Part shown: positions 57,621 through 64,000 of the stretch, one piece after another
How the letters are laid out: each line of letters opens with the position of its first letter
Numbering within the stretch: the first letter of the stretch is position 1
NCBI RefSeq assembly: GCF_000247695.1
Contig: NW_004624781.1
Span: 10,892,182 to 10,956,181, forward strand
DNA: 64,000 nucleotides
Direction: 5' to 3'
DNA from: Heterocephalus glaber
Lineage: Eukaryota; Chordata; Mammalia; Rodentia; Bathyergidae
Program-made: the position numbers and the translations under genes
Notes under the pieces: model-generated
Database searches by the model: none
The model's input: only the letters and a program-made list of their open reading frames with translations
Told to the model about the DNA's origin: nothing

Positions 57621-58509
57621 TCCACATAAATTCACACTCAGTAATAAATGCAAATATTTTAATTCAAACCCTCTCTTCTCCCAAATTGTGGCCTATTATT
57701 TTAAAAACAAACTTTATAAATCTAAATAAATTTAAATTCTGCGGCTGAGTTGGCTATTAAGTCGTATTCATGAGGAATCTATATTTAAAAAATACCTTGG
57801 CTTCTAAAATATCCTTCCTGGCATATTTGAAGAGGGACAAATTAGTATTGCAAGTCACCAAATGATAAAATGCCTCTGACCAGGTCCAATATTTTGGATT
57901 CTATCAATATATAGGTTCTGGAGGATTTTATATCATTTCTTGGTGAGTTGGGAAATGCAGCCCTGTTTTCTAGGATGAGGCTGGGGGGTAGAGGAGAGGA
58001 AGGATTTTGCCTGATGACCTACAAGTGATCTAATACGAATGTGTCATTTTGTCAGACTGCAATACTGTAGCTGTTCATCCACCAGCATTTTAAATAATTG
58101 CCGAATCCTGCAGGAGCCTTACTGTGACACAGTGTATCCCTGGAATTCATAAGTAGGTTGTTTAAATGCAAAATAATTATTAAGCACTCATTCTTGGAAT
58201 TCATCCTGAGATAAGTAGCCCTTAAGAAAATGTCTAATACAAAATGACATTTGGGTTTTAGAATATATAACCTTTTGTATTAATGGTATCCCAAGGTGTT
58301 TTACATAGTAATTGGATGGTAGTGTGGTAAGTATTTCAGTAAGTGAAATGGCTCTTGGGACTGAAGTAGAGGTGTAGCTATTCTTGGATTTTGAGTTGGA
58401 TTTCATTGACTATGGGGGTGATGTGGTAGGATGCCAGGCTGTTTAAAAGTGGCTCAAGGCCTCCTTAAAACTTCACTGAAAGTGACAGGAAGCCGGGGGG
58501 AAGGTCTCA

Positions 58510-58745
58510 GAGGTTCAGAGAACAAACTCTTCTGTGATAGGTGAGGAACCCAGATCTCCGAGACAGCACCCAACTTATAATAATACTAGTTCAAGATTCG
58601 CATGTCAACTATACCAGGTCCTACCAAGTGACTAATTTCCTATCTACAAAAGGAGAAATTATATCTGTTGAGAGGAAAAAGGGGATAAAAATAAAGTAAC
58701 AAGTACTGTTGCTAGAACATAGTAGGTGCTTCATACATGGCAATT
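58510..58745 (+). repeat. MIR-like SINE relic
   Basis: The ending is clear: gctagaacatagtaggtgct, tcatacatggcaattacta. Upstream, atttcctatctacaaaagga resembles the tttcctcatctgtaaaatgg core. Confidence 0.5.
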
Positions 58746-60031
58746 ACTATGAATTTAGGTTTGTAGAAATATTTCCTATGTGAACCTTTTCAGCATCGAT
58801 TCACCTCACTTATCGGATTAATGCTGTTATGTTTTACAATTACAACTTATAATTATGCAAATATGACTCGTCCAACTTTCCATGTCCAATGCTCAGCACT
58901 CTAATAGCACATCAAGAAACAAATCAAAATGCAATTAGATGCTGACTTGATGCTAAATAGAAAGTTTATAATTTATTGTCTCATAGAAGATCACATTGGA
59001 AAAGAGAATTGATCTCAAGTCAGTAATGGAGGATTGGAAATTGGGTCTGTGACAAGTATGAAGATTAATGTAGATGCTAATTTGACATGTTTGGTGGGAG
59101 AATGTCTTAAATTACAGTGGATGGGTGTTGAAAACCACTACCACATAGCAACACGCTGAGAGGGAGACTTTGCCTGACATACTTGCACAGATAATATTTT
59201 GTAATTTTTATATATTAAAATATATCCAAAAATATTTTCACATACACTACTACCGCCCAACTTCAATATGTAGAAGTTCATATTTAACCTCTCCAAAAAA
59301 TTAAAAGTGATTATTAATTTTGTCAAAGAAGTTTCAAACAGAGTATCCTTTGAAATTCATCCCCCTGGTGTAGTAAAGTATGATTTAACTCATCTTAAAT
59401 CAATTTACAAGTCAAAATTTAAGGAATGCACCTGCTAGGTAAAGCAACTTCTGCCAGTATCCTGCAGTAGAAGTGACATGATATGTTTAGTTTTTATAAT
59501 GGATAAAATCATGTGAGCAGAGAACATAATTATATGTTTAGAAAGAGCATAAAAGTACTTAAAACCTGGGCATTAAAAATCACATTTTAACTTTATAAAC
59601 CAGTGCATGGAACTATTCGGTGTTTGCATGTTTTTCTAGCTCACCCATTTTTGAGATGTGGATCCTCCAATAAATATGGAAAGTCTGATGATGACAATCC
59701 TGGAGGTTGCTGAAGAAGTTGGAAAGCCTTGGACACTGAGAATCTCATGAAATCCTCAGCAACTCCATGGTCTGGTATATCATTCCCCCTTCTACTGTTG
59801 AAGGAATTGAGTCTCAGAAAATGAAGCTAGTTATACAAGCTCAAAAGGCTAAAATGTGACAAAGGGGCTGGTCTTCTAAAAGTGTCTTAAATCAAACTGC
59901 TGTCCCTATTCCTCCCACTGACCTATTTCAATATGGCAGCATCTTTCATGACATCAAGCTCTTCTTCCTGCCTCTGTCTCCAGTCTTGTTCCAGTTCATA
60001 CTTCACAAATCTGACCAATACTACTCTGCTC

Positions 60032-60168
60032 AAAACTTCATGCCTGCTGGGCATGGTGGTGCACACCAATGATCCCAGCACTTGGGAGGCTGAGGTAGGA
60101 GGATCACTGTGAGTTCAAGTCCAGCCTGAACTACATAGAGAGACCATGTCTCAAAAAGCAACAAAACA
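60032..60168 (+). repeat. B1-like SINE monomer, split from its tail by an L1
   Basis: The body, 60045-60152, reads gctgggcatggtggtgcaca, ccagcacttgggaggctgag, gtgagttcaagtccagcctg and agagagaccatgtctcaaaa. The flank aaaacttcatgcc (60032-60044) recurs as aaaacctcatgcc at 61660-61672, beyond the L1. The tail caaaaagcaacaaaac is interrupted at about 60168 and resumes at 61640-61659. So the SINE inserted first and its tail was the L1 target. Confidence 0.9.
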
Positions 60169-60410
60169 GAAGCTTTTTAATAAGAAGAGATCCCACTTGT
60201 TGATTGTGCTAGTTCACAGGCAACTGAGGTTTAGTTCATAAAATCTTTTCCTACACCAATGTCTTCAAGAGTTCTACCTAACCTCTGTTCCAGCTGGTTC
60301 AGCATTTCTGTTTTAATATTTAAATCTTTCATCCATTTCAATTTTAGTTGAGTGTATGGTGAGAGATATAGGTCTAGTTTTAATCTTTGGCAAGTTGAAA
60401 CCCAGTTTTT

Positions 60411-60597
60411 CTAGCACCATTTATTAAAGAGGCTATCTTTCCTCCAGTGAGGGTGTTTGGCTCCTTTGTCGAAGATGAGGTGGCTGAGTATCTCTGGAGT
60501 TGTTTCTGCATCTTGTAATCTGTTCCATTGGTCCTCAGGCCTGTTTCTTTGCTGGTACCATGCTGTTTTTATCACAGTAGCTTTGTAGTATAGAGAA
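60411..60597 (-). pseudogene. L1 ORF2 protein fragment, inverted segment
   Basis: Read on the minus strand from the inversion junction, the frame contains [36 protein letters not shown] and KWC before a TAG at 60411-60413; most L1s have a tryptophan codon there. The homologous frame continues beyond the stop (NWVSTCQRLKLDLYLSPYTQ) towards 60197. It belongs to the C-terminal part of ORF2p, after the reverse transcriptase domain. It is non-functional. Confidence 0.85.
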
Positions 60598-60609
60598 ACC
60601 ACCAGCAGT

Positions 60610-61077
60610 GTGAAGAGACAACCCACAATGTGGGAAAAAATCTTCACCTGCTCTTCCTCAGACAAAGGTCTACTATCTAGAATATATAAAGAACTTAAAA
60701 AAATCAGACCTCCCAAATTTAAAGACCCAATCCAAAAATGGGCATCTGAAATGAACAGACATTTTTCAGACAAAGAAGTAGAAATGGCAAATAAACATAT
60801 GAAAAAATGTTCAACATCACTGGTCATTCAAGAGATGCAAATAAAAACAACACTGAGATTCCACCTCACTCCAGAAAGAATGGCTGCTATCATGAAATCA
60901 ACCAATAGCAAATGCTGGCAGGGCTGTGGGGAAAGAGGAACCCTGCTCCACTGCTGGTGGGAGTGTAGACTGGTGCAACCACTGTGGAAATCAGTATGGA
61001 GATACCTCAAAGAACTAGGACTGGAAGTCCCATTTGACCCAGCTATTCCCCTACTGGGGATCTTCCCCAAAGAATGA
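60610..61077 (+). pseudogene. L1 ORF2 protein C-terminal fragment, sense segment
   Basis: The frame has typical ORF2p C-terminal blocks in order: [79 protein letters not shown] and [14 protein letters not shown]. The C-x3-C...H-x4-C type cysteine/histidine region is visible. A TGA at 61075-61077 cuts the frame, and the rest (to about 61290) is still recognisable, e.g. YPSTGDWIKKMW after a frame continuation. It lacks endonuclease and reverse transcriptase domains. Confidence 0.9.
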
Positions 61078-61879
61078 AAAGAATCACACCACAGTGATAT
61101 ATGTGCACCCATGTTCATAGCAGCACAGTTTGTGATAGCTAAAACTTGGAGGCAGCCCAAATACCCATCAACTGGAGACTGGATAAAGAAAATGTGGGTA
61201 TTTTTTATAAAATGGAGTACTACTCAGCCATAAAATATGAGAAATTAGAGACATTTATAGCTAAATGGATGCACATTGAGGTGATACTCTCAAGTGAAAT
61301 AAATAGGAGACACATGTGTAAATACCGAATAGTTTCTCTAGTGTGAGAAATTGGAAGTGTAAATAAGGACTAAAAGGTATACTAGATAATGTGAAATAGG
61401 AAGAAAAGGGGCAAAGGGGAAGGGGAAGTGGGAGGGCTAGGGGAAAGGAAAGAAGGGAATGGAATTAATATGAGAAAAAGAAAAAATGGAAACAAAGTCT
61501 TTGTAAATAGGGAGGGATGGAGGGATTGAAGGGAGGGCAGGGGAAGGGGGAAAAATAAGAACCAAGAGAGATTATGTAAAGGTGCAAATTTCCAATGATG
61601 AATGTCATTATATTGTATACCTAAAATGTACCAAGAAATAAAAAGCAACAAAACAAACAAAAACCTCATGCCTTTCCATTGCCAATGGATAAAGTCCAAG
61701 CTCTGTAACTGATATTCCAGAATCTTCACCATCTACTTGTTGGTATCCTTCTCTGGCCTGGTTTTCATTCCCCCTTGCTTTGCAGGTCTTAATTCCAGGC
61801 ACACACAGCCTGATTCTAGGTCTATGCAAATGTTCATATGAACCTCCTCGCATTTGCTCCTGCTGCCTCTTCCCTCTAA

Positions 61880-62229
61880 GATGTTGTTTGTGACTCTTGG
61901 TGGGGTTTTTGGGAGCTGATTGGATCATGGGGGCATGGTTGACAGTGGACTGATCCATTGATGTTGGGAGGTGAAGTCAGGTTGAAGGAGGTGGCTCCCT
62001 GGGGGTATGGCCCAGACAGTGTCTCTCCCTCCCTCCTCTGTTCCTTGCTCTCTACTTCCTGCTGCCATGCGCCATGGACTGTTTCTCCTCTGCAATCCTC
62101 CTTTGATGTGCTGCCCTGCCTTAGTGCCAGCGACTATGGACTGAAACCTCTACAAACTGTGAGCCATATAAACCTTTCCTCCTTTAACTTGTGAATGTTG
62201 GGTATTTTGTTCCAGAAGTAACTAACACA
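61880..62229 (+). mobile_element. MaLR (MST-like) LTR, sense
   Basis: The series tgattggatcatgggggcat, gatgttgggaggtgaagtca, gaaggaggtggctccctggg, ttcctgctgccatgcgccat, ggactgaaacctctacaaac, tgagccatataaacctttcc and ttgggtattttgttccagaa ends with taactaacaca. This is the usual order of MST LTRs, with a polyadenylation-like ataaac. The left edge is approximate, and no duplication was confirmed. Confidence 0.75.
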
Positions 62230-62469
62230 GTCATCCTTCTACCTCTTCACATGGCTCCCCTGCTCACCCTCCAAGACCCTGTTTGTATATCACCTCTGAG
62301 GATTCTTCCCTTCCTTCCCCCAATCCCCTTGGATAGCTTTGTTTTACCTGCGTAGGGTGTTCGTAATCCTCTTTTATCATCCTTTATGCATTATTCCACA
62401 GGAATGTAATTGACTGGACATGTCCCTAATCAGTGGATCCCCCCTGTCAGGTGAGAATATTTGTCTCCC

Positions 62470-62545
62470 CAGGACCTAGTTCAAGGCCTGGTCCATATGA
62501 GGTGTGGCATAAACATGTGCTAAGTGGATGAATACATAAATAATG
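62470..62545 (+). repeat. MIR/L2 3' end
   Basis: The run aggacctagttcaaggcctg, gtccatatgaggtgtggcat and gtgctaagtggatgaataca matches the L2/MIR 3' end pattern (cctagcacagtgcctggcac; aataaatgtttgttgaatga). Confidence 0.5.
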
Positions 62546-64000
62546 GAACACAGTTCAGGGTTCTCAAATTTAATCCCAGTTCTCTGATCAATATGCCAAA
62601 ACTAAGAAAAGACAGAAAGCTCCCTAGGTCCCCCCATGCTGTGAGCACAGGATTCCCCCAGACCCAGTGGATTTGTGACATACAGACCCAGGACTAGCAA
62701 AGAACAGCCTCAAATGGCACTTTGTCCCAAACTTCAAGATTCCTGACAGTATCGCTGCCTCTGAAGACTCGAGGGAACAACCTTGCCCTACCTCTTCCTA
62801 GTCCCTGGTGGGTGCCAGAAATCCCTGGCTTTCCTTGGCCTATAGCTGCACCATTCCAGTCTTGGCATCTGTCTGCAGGTGGTCTTCTTCCCCGGGGGTC
62901 TTCCTTTTTATGGGGACCCCCATATTGGCTGTGAGGCCCACCCGACTCTAAGTTGACCTCATCTTAGCTTATCACACCCACAAAGTCACTGTTTCTGAGT
63001 AAGGTCTCTTTCTGAGGTTGCAGCAGACCCGAATTTTGGAGGGACACCATTGAACCCACAACATGTGGTATCACCCAATCCTTTCCAGAGATTTCCAATT
63101 TACAAAGTAGCTACCAAGACTCTGCTCTTCCCACTTCCCAAGCCCAGGGTAGAATGTCTGCAAAACTTAGCTGAACTTGATGTCTTCTTTTTGGTGCCAT
63201 GATCAGGATCCCAATAGCCAATGCCATACCTTGTTAATATTGGCTCTCCTCCCTTTCTGAATACCAGTCAGCTTCCCACCACCTACTCTTTAGAGGATAC
63301 TCTGAACTAGGCAGAGCAGATTCACTCTGGACTTCGGTCAAGCAAGACTATGCATCCTCCTGACATTGCTGTCCAAGACAGACCACTGGATTCAGAGCAA
63401 CCTCAGACTCCTTTCTCCTTGTCTTTGTTTCCCACCTTCTGCTACAGGGCCCAAGTCCACCCTGCCCAGCCCTGGCCGATTCACAGCTCCAGTTGGATTC
63501 CTCCTCCTGCCTCTCTCTGGGCTGGGCCTATCTCATCTCTCAAAAGGCCCTGACTCTAGCAAAGAAATATATTTTACTGAAGCAATTTTTCCCTTCTTGA
63601 AGCCCCCTGGGGCTGCTGTAGCTCTCATTTATGAACCAAAATAGTCCCAATGACAAGGTCCAAATGTACTAACACTTTAACATTATAACCTGTTAGAAGG
63701 GAAATATTCCTGGGTGTCTTCTTCCCTTTAAGATCCTTCTGTTGATCAGTCTGCATGCTTCCCTCTAGGGCACCTCTTTAAAACACCTATAAAGGCAAAG
63801 GCAGAGTATTCAGCTATATTTGTCCAAGCACTGCTGGTGTGCTGTATGGGGATGGATGTGAATTTCATCTTTCACTAGCACAGTACTCATAGTCTTTTAA
63901 AAATCGACTTGCTTATGAATGTGAGGTATGAAATCCATCTGAATATACTCTTCACCTTAAAAAAAAAAAAAAAGCAGCAAATTTCACACCAGCAACTTCC
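62546..64000. other. Unique sequence with a possible MLT1 edge
   Basis: Mostly unrecognised. At 63015-63065, aggttgcagcagacccgaat then gagggacaccattgaaccca resembles the end of an antisense MLT1 LTR (gggacacaattcaacccata). A run of A lies at about 63957-63973. Two overlapping C-rich open frames at 63350-63644 lack motifs. Confidence 0.4.

Larger units (their letters stand above)
57290..59650. other. AT-rich, repeat-poor stretch; possible conserved regulatory island
   Basis: About 2.3 kb with no L1, SINE, LTR or DNA transposon recognised except a MIR-like piece at 58510-58745 and a CA run. It contains many TAAT/ATTA homeodomain-type cores (e.g. near 57435, 57484, 57723, 58097, 58171), an octamer-type atgcaaatatg at 58855 and no long open frame. 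This composition matches gene-desert enhancer clusters, but the claim is untested. Confidence 0.3.
60153..61655 (+). mobile_element. 5'-inverted (twin-primed) L1 inserted in a SINE tail, 16-bp target-site duplications
   Basis: The target duplication aaaaagcaacaaaaca is exact at 60153-60168 and 61640-61655. Inside, about 60169-60595 is antisense L1 ORF2 and about 60596-61639 is the following ORF2 end and 3' UTR in sense. In L1 coordinates the inverted part ends at aaaagcttctg and the sense part begins at gaaaccaccagcag, almost contiguous, as expected from twin priming. The 3' UTR includes the purine-rich tract (61390-61560) and ends tatacctaaaatgtaccaag. Confidence 0.93.

Noticed and set aside
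60828..61160. A 110-codon minus-strand open frame inside the L1
   Set aside because: It is the antisense shadow of L1 ORF2.

Overview
This 64 kb window looks like mammalian nuclear DNA, most likely from a rodent outside the mouse/rat group. I find no intact protein-coding gene. The many 60-150 codon open frames have no coding character, and the few recognisable protein fragments belong to dead transposons. The rodent call rests on the SINEs: short tRNA-like ID-type elements (A box like tagctcagtggtt, B box like gttcgatccc, ending in taccaaaa), B1-like 7SL monomers, and B1+ID dimers. They sit among pan-placental relics (MIR, MER5A, MLT1, MST/MaLR, L1M, Tigger). A squirrel-, dormouse- or beaver/kangaroo-rat-type lineage fits; beaver/kangaroo rat is only a guess.

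Layout. 0-10 kb: a very short young L1 insertion with target-site duplications (525-685), a Tc1/mariner-type miniature element (854-1045), old L1 and MIR pieces, an ID SINE (4780-4891), and a mariner transposase tail next to an L1M 3' end (8985-9545). 10-20 kb: microsatellites, an MLT1 LTR, then a dense block at 15.2-17.2 kb of L1M, a fold-back mariner, antisense L1M and an ID SINE. 20-35 kb: an MST-like LTR, a HAL1-like relic, a second mariner cluster (27.1-27.65 kb), a hAT miniature element with 8-bp duplications (31089-31185) and a MaLR LTR. 35-46 kb: a solo LTR, a B1+ID dimer, a small inverted L1 3' end, a long L1M carrying two ID insertions, and a possible spliced exon (42793-42994). 46-56 kb: more MaLR LTRs, SINEs, MER5A and MIR. 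56-64 kb: a CTTT microsatellite, a repeat-poor AT-rich stretch (57.3-59.6 kb), and a 1.6 kb nested insertion in which a 5'-inverted L1 landed in the A-rich tail of a B1 SINE, with both sets of target-site duplications readable.

No new protein-based system is visible. The most notable items are the nested B1/L1 insertion, the fold-back mariner derivatives, the hAT miniature element and a few repeat-poor islands that may be conserved regulatory DNA. Repeat family names come from recognising consensus features by eye; boundaries not set by target-site duplications are approximate.
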